Assembly: GCA_027946365.1 (NCBI GenBank)
Contig: JAPEUQ010000014.1
Location: 124,001 to 188,000 of the forward strand
Direction of reading: 5' to 3'
DNA length: 64,000 bases
Origin: Kalmusia sp. IMI 367209
Lineage: Eukaryota > Ascomycota > Dothideomycetes > Pleosporales > Didymosphaeriaceae
Below the pieces are notes generated by a model. It saw nothing but the letters and a program-made list of their open reading frames with translations, was not told the origin of the DNA and did not search any database. This document shows, in pieces, positions 21,090 to 31,336 of this stretch. Each line of letters starts with the position of its first letter. Position 1 is the stretch's first letter. The translations under genes were made by a program, and so were the position numbers.

Positions 21090-21249
21090 CTGGCGACACT
21101 ATGGTCTCAACTATGAGCAAGCCCAGTGAGAGGAGACCCGAGTTCAAAAATAGGAATAATCTTGAAAATGTGACCGTAGTCACGTTTCAGAGATTAAACT
21201 GAAAAGAACAGATACTACACTTGATCTAAGCCAAAAGGCAAAGAGAGCT
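21090..21249 (-). ncRNA. U2 spliceosomal snRNA
   Basis: On the minus strand the RNA begins near 21249 with AGCTCTCTTTGCCTTTTGGC and continues with the almost universal AGATCAAGTGTAGTATCTG. That segment includes GTAGTA (213-218 of this line block, i.e. 21213-21218), which pairs with the intron branch site. The Sm-protein site ATTTTTGA lies at 21144-21151. Downstream, GGTCTC and GAGACC can pair to close a 3' stem-loop at about 21102-21137. The 5' end is well fixed by homology; the 3' end is approximate. U2 is an essential spliceosome component; this may be one of few copies in the genome. Confidence 0.93.
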
Positions 21250-21282
21250 AAAGAAAGAAGAAGAGGGACGGAGACCGCGGGC

Positions 21283-21290
21283 TTTATATA
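21283..21290 (-). promoter_or_regulatory. TATA box of the U2 gene
   Basis: TATATAAA on the minus strand lies 34-41 bases upstream of the predicted U2 5' end, the spacing expected for a TATA-directed snRNA promoter in fungi. A CT-rich stretch separates the box from the start. Confidence 0.6.
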
Positions 21291-21991
21291 CTTGCGTGCG
21301 CGCCAAGAGGCTAAAACCGCGCTAAAAGTCATGTGACTAGGCACCGACGCCAAATTTTGCTTCAGCGGCAGGAGCCTGCGAGAGCAGCGGGGTGGGTGAC
21401 CAGACACTCATGGCAGAAGGAGCTGCTGTTTGAGCTGCTGATCAGTCCTCAAGTAACAATGCAGCGTGTCTGTCAATAGGCCGTCAAATCCTCGAGGCAT
21501 CCAAATACACAAGATGCATTCTGCTCCAAGCTCTTTTTGCTGTTAGCAGACGCGAACCACAGCAGACGCGTAAGGAAGAGATATCGCAGGTTCAGCAGCT
21601 CGCCTTCATTGCCACCCACTCTCGGGTCCTGATTATGGCTCTCCATCAATAGAAGCGGCATCGCTTCCACCAGGTGATGTCCTCGGTGTGAGCGAATCGG
21701 CTCATGCACAGTCAAAAGAGCTAGATGAGACAAGCAAGCAACACGGCAGCAGGTAAAAAAAATAAAAGATATTACGTATTGATTTACACCACGGCCTCGA
21801 CGGACATACCCTATAACGCATGCGACATCCAACGGGATTCCCATTAGCACAGTCTATACAGCGGAACAACAACGGCGAGAAGCACCCAGACGAACCCACC
21901 GCTGCAAAACTTTTCCAGAGTCGCATTTTCGTAGCTGCCTTCCTCCCCGTGCGACCACTTCCATCATCGCACTCCACACGTCCCGCCTTGC
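21291..21991. other. Intergenic upstream of U2
   Basis: Contains the remaining U2 promoter and the 3' end of the SAT4-like gene. No coding region is supported. Confidence 0.4.
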
Positions 21992-23997
21992 TCAACTTAT
22001 CGTCACCTCCGTCGTCCGCAGGATCCCCCCAGCAATAGCATGGCAACTGTCGTCGCTCGCCACCCTCCTGATCGTCCTCTCCTCCTCGCTCCCTTCGCAC
22101 GTCTCTCCGCTCCCGCACCCACTCGTAATGCTGACTGCGTACCCGCTCTTCAGCGCATCAGCCTCTTCCTTACCTCCGTCGGCCAATCCCTTGCTGTACG
22201 CCCTCGGCCGCGTCGCATCGAGCTCCCGATCAAAGGGCGGAATCGTGAAGGTTGACGTGAAGTTTGTGAAGTTTGTGAAGTTTGAGAACACGGTGAGGTT
22301 GGATGGGTTGCGGCTGTGCGTGCGGGAGCGCATCGTGGGCGATTCGAAAAGATCGAAGTCGAGGTCCGAGGCGTGGTCGTGGTAGCGTGTTGGCTTGGGC
22401 CGCGGGAGGGAAAGGAAAGTCGGCGTGCTATAAGACTGCGGATAGGGTGATGGGGGCGATGAATCGCTTGGTTGGTGGGAGTGTTTGGCGGTAGAGGAGC
22501 GGCGTGTGGGCGAGAGATTAGAGATGAAAGTGGAGATGGTGCTGAGAAGCGGCTTGAGAGAAGGGAGGCAGGCTGCTGCCATGCCGCTGCTCATTTCGAC
22601 GCTTTGATGTTGTCAGCGCAGTCGCTCGTCCGCTTCTTCGTGTCAAAAATCGCATCAACAACAAAACGGGGGTGAAGAACGAAAAAGACGTCTCTCAAAC
22701 AGACAGCCGAGCAAAACCAGATCCTTGTGCAGCCGTCCACGAGGCCTGCAAACTTATACTTCAAACGATCATGTGTTAGAGCCTCAAAGCGGTAAAATGA
22801 CAAGCCGTTACCAGGCCCACGGCGCGACGTCGCACTCGTGTAACCATCTGAGACACGTGCCCAACCGGATCTTGATCTTGCACCACGCGTGGCTAAATCT
22901 CAACGCATGACACGGAAACAGTACCGATGAAATGGAAAATGTGGTGGCACTCACATGCTTAGGATGCATATTGATGCGCCATGGCTGTTGGAATGTTCAG
23001 CTGGACGGCTTGTGGTGATGGATGGGGAGCTTACGTGAAAGAGTCTTCTGCGTTAGGCATGTCGTACATCTTGGTGAGACGGATGAAGGCCGCGACAGTG
23101 GAGCTGCACATAGGGCGTAAGTACGAAGTAATGTGTGAGTGAGAGCGCGCGTACGTGAGACCGAGACCTGGGATAACCATGAGAAGCAGTTTGGCGCGAA
23201 CGCTACGGCGAGTGCGCCAAATCATAGGAACAGGGAGCAGAGCAAAGATGAGATCCGAAACGGCGTTTATTGCTGCATGGATTAGCACTGTTCGTCGCCA
23301 TGGCATTCACTCACAATTGTTGAAGACACTCAGATTTTTGGAGGTGATGGGTGAGATGCAATGAGCTCCTGCCCTCCGCTTCGAATCCCAGATTGCCGCG
23401 ACTGGTATGCACAAGAACAACGTGGTAGTAAACCAAATTGAAGCTAGGGCTGCAACGATGCCTAGTGATGCTCAGTGGATGTCCTGATTAGCTTCGAAGA
23501 ACAGATTCCTCACCGATCAAGAAGTAGAGCACTCGCTTGCAAGATCTGCACCGAACGATGCGAAGAAGAAATAATGCGATAGAGAGCTTGGTCAAGCTAA
23601 TTTCAAGAATCATCACGAGGGCGAAGCTCCAGAGGTAAAGCGTCGTCGTCTGAGCATCCTGGGCAACGACGCCCTCCCCAACCTTCCCAGCAGTGATTCT
23701 TGGAATATGCGCGAAAACGACCAAAGTCCCAATGAGGCAAAACTGTTCACGAAGGATTAGCCTGGTAAGTCTCAGAAGCCAGTGTTGACGTACACTAGCC
23801 ACCATCATGAACCAGTCATCGATGGCGAAGAAGCGAAGTAGTTTTATACGTGTGCAGATTCTGAGCAAGAAGATCAACTGCGCGAACGAAACCAGCGTAG
23901 CGGCAATGACAAGATAGAAAGGATCCTTGCTGTAGGTCGAGGCTTGGGTTGTGCTCATGGAATGAGCGTGCGGAGACTGTCTGACATCGACACGCAT
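21992..23997 (-). CDS. SAT4/rhodopsin-like seven-helix membrane protein
   Basis: Seven exons are inferred: 23997-23794, 23742-23514, 23461-23315, 23272-23155, 23103-23035, 22847-22812 and 22601-21992, giving 470 residues. All joins keep phase and have GT/AG ends. Hallmarks of the fungal SAT4/'rhodopsin' domain family are present: RICTRIKLLRFFAIDDWFM in helix 1-2, LVMILEISLTKLSIALFLLR, SINAVSDLIFALLPVPMIW, and the terminal GMAAACLPSLKPLL helix. The long C-terminal tail is cytosolic, Ser/Thr-rich and includes a short NFT repeat. The family's role in filamentous fungi is mostly unknown; some members signal or sense. The 36-bp sixth exon and its flanking 187- and 210-bp introns are the least certain part. 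A second ATG at 23958 is possible. Confidence 0.77.
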
Positions 23998-25623
23998 GCT
24001 GTGGGTTCGCTGCCTTTGCTGTCTCGTTCGGTGGCACCATTCGTACAGGGTTATACAGTGATAGTAGATTTGAGATCACAACAGAAATTTGATGGAAGGG
24101 CAATCACACAGCGAAGACCAAGGGGTTATATGTGTCTGTAACATGTGGAACACCAACTCGTGGGCATCCCTTTGACAGTATCACGACAGCTTTCTGTGCG
24201 CGACGAGGCCGCCTGCCACTACGCGCGTTCAAGACGAGAAGCCATAGCCTGCGGTTTCGGCATGTAACCCGGGGAAGCTAGTACAAGGATAACGGAAGAT
24301 ATAAATTGCTTGTGAAGGGAGAGTGGATGATCCTTGCGTTCCTGCGTCGATTCGATGCGAGTTCGGAACGACCCGCATACACGAGCGCCACTCAAAACCG
24401 ATGCAATCTGCTAAATTTATGTAACTGCACGCCTAATTTTGATCGTTGAGGTGTCTTTTCTTTGACTCTTTCTATGCCGCTCGATGGGATCTGAAAGGAC
24501 TTTTCGACTCAATACACTGGCAGTCAAGCTAGTTGAAGAGATTAATCTCCGCCGGATCTGCACACAAGCAAATACAATGTTGTACGAGCCGAACAGGGAT
24601 GCTCCCCAACCATGTTCCTAGTTATTCATGGTTTAGGGTGCTTCAAGTGCGTTCAACGCTCTCATCATCTACTCTCGGAAACATAAAAGCTTGAAATCAT
24701 TCCTAGGGCTCCCGGGCTACCCCACTAGTGCGCTGGAGAGAAGAGAGCGGCGGATAGCGAGTGGCTGCGTCTCAACGGTCGCCACCCAATCTCATACTCA
24801 TCGCTCTTTTGCTGATGACCTTTTCAATGTTGCGCAGCATCATGGTGGCGTTGGCTTCCCGCGCAGCCTAAGGTCGGTAGACATTGATCCGGGTTGACAG
24901 AGCCGTGAGCCGAAGGGAAATGGTGTATGTGTGCACGCGGTGCCTCCTAGCGCCGTTTTTAAGACTTTCCGAGTCGTGTATTCTTTCTGTGTGGTGTGAG
25001 GGGTATTGATGCTAGTGGAAGCATGTCAATCAACCCTGTCAAACTCTCTGATGTTCCCATGGCAAAAATAAAGATCAGATCGTCGAGGCTGAGGACGATG
25101 AAAATATCTAACATGTAATATGGAGATGGAGGAGCAGCAAAGAAACAAAGGCTACGAAGGATCGATGCGGAGCCATGGTTGAACATGCGGGGCCGGGCCG
25201 CCACCTAGTGCGATGTCCCTCGTTCATAGCTTCTGTAAAAGCTCTATGTACCTGATCCTGTGGCGACCTTGATGAGCACCTATCATTGATCGCTGCGATT
25301 AATTGAGGTGATATGTCGATCGATAGTATCTTAGGCATCGATAACCTCCTCACAAAAACTCTCAAACTTACAAGATGCATGTCGATAAACAGAAATGTGT
25401 TGAGAGGGTACGCTATTGGCCACTACCAGATAATCCACCGTCATCACATGCATCCAAACAAACTTCCTCTTCATTGAGTCATGATACAGTCCTCCTATGC
25501 TATTCTTATTCCTTTTCTATTGTTATGGTCACATTCAAATATCAATTCCCCCGTGCATTCCTGGATTTGCTTTTGGCCTTACTTACCAACACACCTAGGC
25601 ATATCAAGAAAAAAGTCAGTGCA
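23998..25623. other. Intergenic with a possible SAT4-like relic
   Basis: On the minus strand at about 25000-25112 a short frame reads LDIFIVLSLDDLIFIFAMGTS, resembling the exon-1/exon-2 junction of the SAT4-like gene that starts at 25624 on the other strand. Similarity is brief and the rest is unrecognisable. No other gene is supported. Confidence 0.3.
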
Positions 25624-26971
25624 ATGGAAAAGACTGCCACTGAACAATTGGCCAGGTTGGTAAAGGAAAACAAAGGCCCAGAAGTCATTGCGATTGTCAT
25701 CGCTTTCACCATACTGAGTTTAACCTGCGTTATCTTACGGGTATTCACCCGCAGCAAATTCATGAGGATATTCGGATCAGAAGATGTATTCATAGTCTTC
25801 GCAATGGTAACAAAAACATTGACTCTTCTCACAATGAATTAATGCGAACCTTTAGGGTACCTCGATCGCGATGGGTGTGTGTCAAATCAGGGAAGCTCAA
25901 TGGGGCAACGGTACACACGCGGTACTTCTGGACGAGACTGCCGCCGGCTGGATCCTTAAGGTATGGCGGAGAATCGAGGCTGATGAATATACTAACAAGA
26001 ATAGTACCTCTACTTCAGCATTCTTACTTACACCCTGACTTTGACGTTTACTCGACTCTCTATACTATTACAGTATCGGCGCATATTCGCCACGTCGTTT
26101 AGTGTATGGGCTTCGAGTTACATTATTATGGGAATCTGCGTCGCGTACGCTATCGAATCAGTCTTTGTTGGCCTGTTCTCTTGCGTTCCTGTCGATGCTT
26201 TCTGGGACCTTACGAAGAAACCTACCGCAAGGTGTATCGATGACAACGTGTGAGCGATCAAAATCTTCGGTCTTAACTACACCTAACAAGCCACAGGTGG
26301 TATTACGCCAACGCCGCATTGAATGTTGCCATCGATTTGCTCATAGCAGCTCTACCGGTGAGGGCAATTTGGCGCCTACAAATTGTTCTAAAACAAAAGG
26401 TGGCTTTGATTTTCATCCTCACCGTTGGCTGGTGGTAAGCTTGCTATCCTTGAATGCTCTACTATCAGATTTGCTTACATACAAAAGTGTGTGTATAGTC
26501 TCCATCCTGCGCCTCTACTCCTTAGTCATGCTAGGGGACCACTCCCACGATTCTACATTCTACGGCGCGGCACCAGCCTTTTGGTCCGCCATCGAAGCAA
26601 ATCTTGCTATAGTATGCGCCTGTCTACCTGCCCTCAAGCCGCTTATTGTCAGAATTATCCCGAGTCTCTCCACAAGAAGAAGTAGCAGCAATAGAAGCCC
26701 GAATCATGTACACAGTCAAAGTTTTGTATCGGATACTTCAGCCATCACACGATTGCGGAAGAAGTTTAGCCACCGCCCAGTAGGCGATATTGATCTCGAG
26801 AGCGGCGCTGAACCGGGCCCCGAGGCGTCTTCGCTTCCTTTTCCGGATCAGATCTTGATCACAAGAGAAGTTGCACAACGCTCAGAATTGAAACTCCAAA
26901 TACGCGGAATTGAGAGCAGTGAAGGATTGGTAGAGAGTGTAGTTACTCCCGCAAAAGCTGCGAGAAGATAG
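25624..26971 (+). CDS. SAT4/rhodopsin-like seven-helix membrane protein, second copy
   Basis: Five exons, 25624-25806, 25856-25960, 26005-26249, 26297-26434 and 26488-26971, give 384 residues. Introns are 44-53 bp with clear branch sites (for example ACTAAC before 26004). Family marks are CVILRVFTRSKFMRIFGSED, TFTRLSILLQYRRIF, WYYANAALNVAIDLLIAALP, SILRLYSL and the terminal CACLPALKPLIVRIIP helix. The tail is charged and probably cytosolic. It belongs to the same family as the gene at 22-24 kb but differs in exon structure and sequence, so the two are distant relatives rather than a recent duplicate. The ligand or function is unknown. Confidence 0.85.
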
Positions 26972-27600
26972 AAACCTGCGTCTAATTTCCTTTTCGAATC
27001 AGACGACAAACGACTGAAGGATTTTCGAACGTGGATGAATTGTGCGGTCGTAAACGGATTTTAGATTCACAGAGTGGATCACGCTACTGTGAGCTTATAA
27101 TTTATTTTTGCGACTATTGCATTCCTGTCGCTCGAGTTGTCTTTGTCGGAAACCGAAGGATCCTTTCACGTATAAGTGACTAACGCGATGGGGAAGGGCA
27201 AGCGAAAGACGAGGACCACATCAGTAGGAGTGACCGTCAAAAACCTATGCCCTCAGTCTGGATTTCCTCTGAAATCAGGCTTCTTAGTGGTGCTTGCGAC
27301 CATCGACTACTCTGTGATGCCATAGGAGCTCCATTAGACAAAATCTCATTGATTTAAGACCAACTCCTCACGCACTGTTCCTAGGGAACTATGTTCCATT
27401 TGAGCTGGGCACCTGCTCTTATAATTAGTGCGACTAGCATCCAACCACCTGCGACCGTATCCCGGAGTCTTGGTCGTGTCTAAGGTGGAGACCGGGATGT
27501 GTGGCTTGAGTCGTGGATATAATGCAGGTACTTCGACGGCTGCTGAAAAGGTGGACTCTCCTTGCGGCCTTCAACACAGCGCTGCTCCTCGTCGCCCAAG
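26972..27600. other. Intergenic, probable carboxylesterase promoter
   Basis: No gene is seen. The sequence separates two plus-strand genes and presumably contains a terminator and a promoter. Confidence 0.4.
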
Positions 27601-29566
27601 ATGATAGGAGCGCTCACAAGTTTGGTACTCCTCGTTGTGACGGCACTCAGTGCAACATTCGCGGACGCAAGCTTCGTCGAGTTTGACCAGGCTGCGACAG
27701 TACCGGACCTCACGGTCGATCTCGACTATGCTGTATATAAGGGATATTCGGATTCTACGACCAAGCTCAATGTATGGCTAGGGTATGCGCAGTGACCTCT
27801 ATCTTAAGGTATGACTTTTAGGAACTTATTTTCACCAGGATACGATATGCCGCCGCACCATATGGCGACCTCAGGTGGAGAGCACCTCAGACGCCGAAGA
27901 CTAATCGTAAAATACAAGATGCATCTAGCTACGGATCAGTATGCTTCCAGTCGTATCCTGCTATTGCTGGTGCACCGCCGATGCCTGAAGGTCAGTGCAG
28001 ATTGGATCAAAGTAATTGATATCAACTCAATATGAGATAGGTGACGAGGACTGCTTGTTTCTCAATGTGTATGCTCCTCCACTTACAACGGGTTCTAAGA
28101 AGCCGCTTCCGCTCCCCGTCCTGATTTTTTACCATGGTGGTGGGTTCTCATGGGGCGATGGCAGGACAGATATGAGTGCTATCATCAACGACAATGAGAA
28201 CTCCTTTATTGGAGTCTCAATTCAGTACAGAGTATGTGACCTATCATCCCAGAACCTTATAGATCAGCTGACGTACTAAGCTCGGCCCCTTTGGGTTCTT
28301 ATCGTCGAGCGAAGTGAAAGCTAAAGGCACTCCTAACGCAGGTCTCCTTGATACCGCCTTCGCTCTTCAATGGGTCGAAAAGCACATTCATAAATTCGGC
28401 GGGGACAAAGATAGAATCACCGTCGCCGGCGAATCAGCTGGTGCAGGCGCGTTATTGCATCTCAGTCTTGCGCCGAACATAAAGTCTAAGTTCCAAGGCA
28501 TCGCAGCTTCTCCGTATCTCCCGGGCCAACATGACTACGATGGCGAAGTCCCTACAAAGAGGTATTATGCCTTCGCTGCTCAAGCTGGTTGCGGATCCTC
28601 TGGAGAGGTACTAGACTGCCTTCGTCGGAAAGACTCAGTGGCCCTCCAAAATGCAAATTACAACGTGACGGTTTCCGGTCCAGTGTACCGCACTTGGGCA
28701 TTTGAACCAGTCACTGATGGCACTTACATTCTTGGACGACCTAGCCAGACGCTTCTCAAGAAAAAGGTCAATGGTAGAGCTATCTTAGTGGGCACGAATG
28801 CGAACGAAGGAGCACTTTTTGTTCCCCAAGACGATATCAGTACACTGGAGGAATTGAAAGCGTGGCTTCACCTCAAGTATCCTCTGTTCTCTGATGAAGA
28901 TATCCAGAAAGTCCTCGAGGTGTACCCGAACTCTGACGCACCCGATGACCCAAGCGCGCTCAAGTTCGCCACCAATGGTATCAGTGGCGCTACGAATATA
29001 AACATGAGCCAGGTTGCAACCGGTCACCTCCAACGAGCCAACGTACGTCAAACTCAGATTGAAGATCAGGGCGATAACATTTACTGACTCACTCGTAGGC
29101 TATTGTAGCAGAAGCCACTTTTATCTGCCCCTCTTACTGGCTCAGCGCCTCCTACCTCAACAAACCAACCTACCATTATCAATACTCCGTCCCATTTGCT
29201 GCTCACCTCGAAGACGTGTACGCCTACTTCGGTCCCAATCAGCCTCAGCAGTCTCCCTCGTTCTCTCGCGCCTTTCGCCAGATCTGGGGGAACTTCATCA
29301 CAAATACCAACCCTGCTGTGCCGTCTCAACCTGGACTGGAAACGTGGCCAAAGTGGGTAGACGGCACGGGAGCGAAGATGATGAATTTGAATACGACAGG
29401 TGGAACCCCTTATGAAGCGACTACGCAGTTTGGGGTCAAGGTCACACAATTCACAGAGCCAGGATTGGAGAATAAGTTTGGAGTGGTAGGCGCTTGGGAC
29501 TGGGAGGGCGGAAGAGGGAAAAGGTGTGAGTTCTGGAAGGGCATGATGGATAAAATTCCGACTTAG
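27601..29566 (+). CDS. Secreted type-B carboxylesterase/lipase
   Basis: Five exons, 27601-27782, 27839-27990, 28041-28231, 28281-29042 and 29099-29566, give 584 residues. The product starts with a signal peptide (MIGALTSLVLLVVTALS, cleavage near residue 22). The alpha/beta-hydrolase marks are all present: EDCLFLNVY, the oxyanion-hole HGGGF at about 143, the nucleophile GESAGAG at about residue 226, the acid in TNANEG at about 350, and the histidine of AAHLEDVYAYFG at about 465. The family hydrolyses carboxyl esters outside the cell, including lipids and plant-wall or xenobiotic esters; the substrate here is not known. The intron joins restore conserved sequence, for example IRYAAAPYGDLRWRAPQ. 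The gene looks intact. Confidence 0.92.
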
Positions 29567-29938
29567 TATTGACACGTGAGCTACTATTGAGTCTTTATCA
29601 TTGGATCATGTTTAGTAGTACTCCATACATTCTGACAAACGCGTGTGCTACTATGCTAGAATCTTCGGTCCAAGCAAGGGAACTTGCGGTCCGTTCTTCA
29701 GTGAGATTCTGGGAGTCGGAATCTCCGCGGCGCCTTCGCGCTTCGGTGAGCTGCTGACCTTGTTCCAAACCAACTGCAACATCACGTGGCCAGGGGTGAT
29801 GCCCATCTGTTGCGAACCCCAGCGGAACGGCCATATGCTACTCTTCTGACCCTTGGCTGGAATGTTCTTAGCGTCAAAATAGCAGTCGACGTCGCCAGAG
29901 CAAAGGAAGACGTATGGAAACCCGTCCTATGCCGGTTG
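29567..29938. other. Intergenic between convergent genes
   Basis: Holds the 3' ends of the carboxylesterase and the small secreted protein genes. A plus-strand frame at about 29640-29850 looks vaguely protein-like but matches no family I know. Confidence 0.35.
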
Positions 29939-30340
29939 TCAGCTTACTGCTGGCATTGTGAAGGGCGTAATGCTTACGATAGTATATAGCTCATCATATA
30001 TTTCAGCCTTGAAGGGCTTCAAGCAGTTCCATGCGTGATCTTGACCACCATAGTGACTCTCGGTGTTCCTCTCTTGTGTCTCATCGTTGAAGGTACAGTT
30101 GCCAGCGTTCGTGGAGAGAGTATATGGATAGTCGCTGATTCGAGAAAACACCCCGCAGTCAGCGTTGCTGGACGGGTTGATAAATTTGCCATTGTCGTTG
30201 AGGCAGCCGACTTTATCAGTTGGAGTTGCTTGTCGCCAGTCGCTCGAGTTCCATACATCTATTGTACCCACACCGGAGAAATCTGCATGCGCAAAGAGGA
30301 CAGAAGCAGCGAGAGCTGCAAGGCTAAGCAATTTGACCAT
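29939..30340 (-). CDS. Small secreted four-cysteine protein
   Basis: Single-exon model of 133 residues from the ATG at 30340, chosen because it starts a textbook signal peptide (MVKLLSLAALAASVLFAHA). The mature part is about 115 residues with four cysteines (VGCLND, ADCGVF, GNCTF, WNCLKP), which could form two disulphides. Size, secretion and cysteine content fit apoplastic effectors or host-interaction proteins, but no named family is recognised. The last 15 residues might be replaced by a spliced end, since a GTAAGC lies near the stop. Function is unknown. Confidence 0.68.
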   Translation of the reverse strand: MVKLLSLAALAASVLFAHADFSGVGTIDVWNSSDWRQATPTDKVGCLNDNGKFINPSSNADCGVFSRISDYPYTLSTNAGNCTFNDETQERNTESHYGGQDHAWNCLKPFKAEIYDELYTIVSITPFTMPAVS

Positions 30341-31336
30341 TGTGAATATTGATGAAGCGTTGAATGCTGATGAGCGACCTTTTTTCAAGAGGCCAGATTC
30401 CAGGCTTTTAAAGTAATATCAAGTATGACTAGGTACCCTAGGTGCAGGCATCCCAAGGCGGTAGAAAAACCGTTGACCAGGTAGTTACAGCCTCTTGCTA
30501 GATTGCAACACCTGCCCAAAGCTGCATGTGAAATGAGCTACACCACGTTTCCAGAAAGCCCAACCTTCCCCTCACAGCAGCATATTTGGCAAGTCGGTAA
30601 ATTCGAGTCAGAAGCCTCTCTCTAACTAAGGCAATGTTTGCGCCGCTCGACTCGTATTTCCTTCCTCAAGAGCGTGCGAATCGCTCGTAAAGGCAATATA
30701 GGAAGCTGTATGGCAGGGAAGCAATTTCAAATGTCCGGAAAATTGCGGCCGGATTGTGACTGTATGTCGCACGAAACGCACGAAAAGGATGCAAGGCAAG
30801 CCGATTTAAGCCACCGTGATACAAGTCGAATTGGAAGGAGGATTAGCGGGGTAGGAAACGACGACTGAGGCATGTGATGGATTGGCTGAAGAGCGAAGCG
30901 GGGCGTTTATCCTGTTCAGCCTGCTGGCCCGATATCTGTCACTTATCTGTCAGCTGATGTTACGAGTCCACGCGTTTGGTGAATCGCGGTGCTAACTGCT
31001 TTGGGATGTAGCCTTCTGGTATTCGCAACGTTAGGGTGACCCAACCACCCAAAAACAATCCACGTACTTCTCAATGCTTTTCACAGAATCAAATCTGCCC
31101 TTTCGCTTGCGTTCAAGTCATGTCTTGCTCTCGCTACAGGCAGCAATTCGTAGCCGCTGGGTGCCTACGCGAGATACAATTTAATCAGCACGCATATATT
31201 AATACATGATAGCGATCATGGAGTTTGACCTTATTCCTCATCGCTGTAAATTGTATTGAGTGGGTACAGCCCGCGGAATTCGTTGGCATTCGCAACGAAC
31301 AACTCAAGCCAGTGCCCTGCTCTTCCCATCTAGACT
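30341..31336. other. Intergenic, no gene recognised
   Basis: Almost 1 kb, with the promoter of the small secreted protein at its left and the 3' end of the transporter gene at its right. No domain-bearing frame was found. Confidence 0.4.

Noticed and set aside
21396..21412. 5S-rRNA-like stretch GGGTGGGTGACCA
   Set aside because: Only about 13 bases match; the rest of the 5S sequence is absent.
25375..25623. N-terminal extension of the second SAT4-like gene from 25375
   Set aside because: The extension is not like any SAT4 N-terminus; the ATG at 25624 directly precedes a normal first segment.
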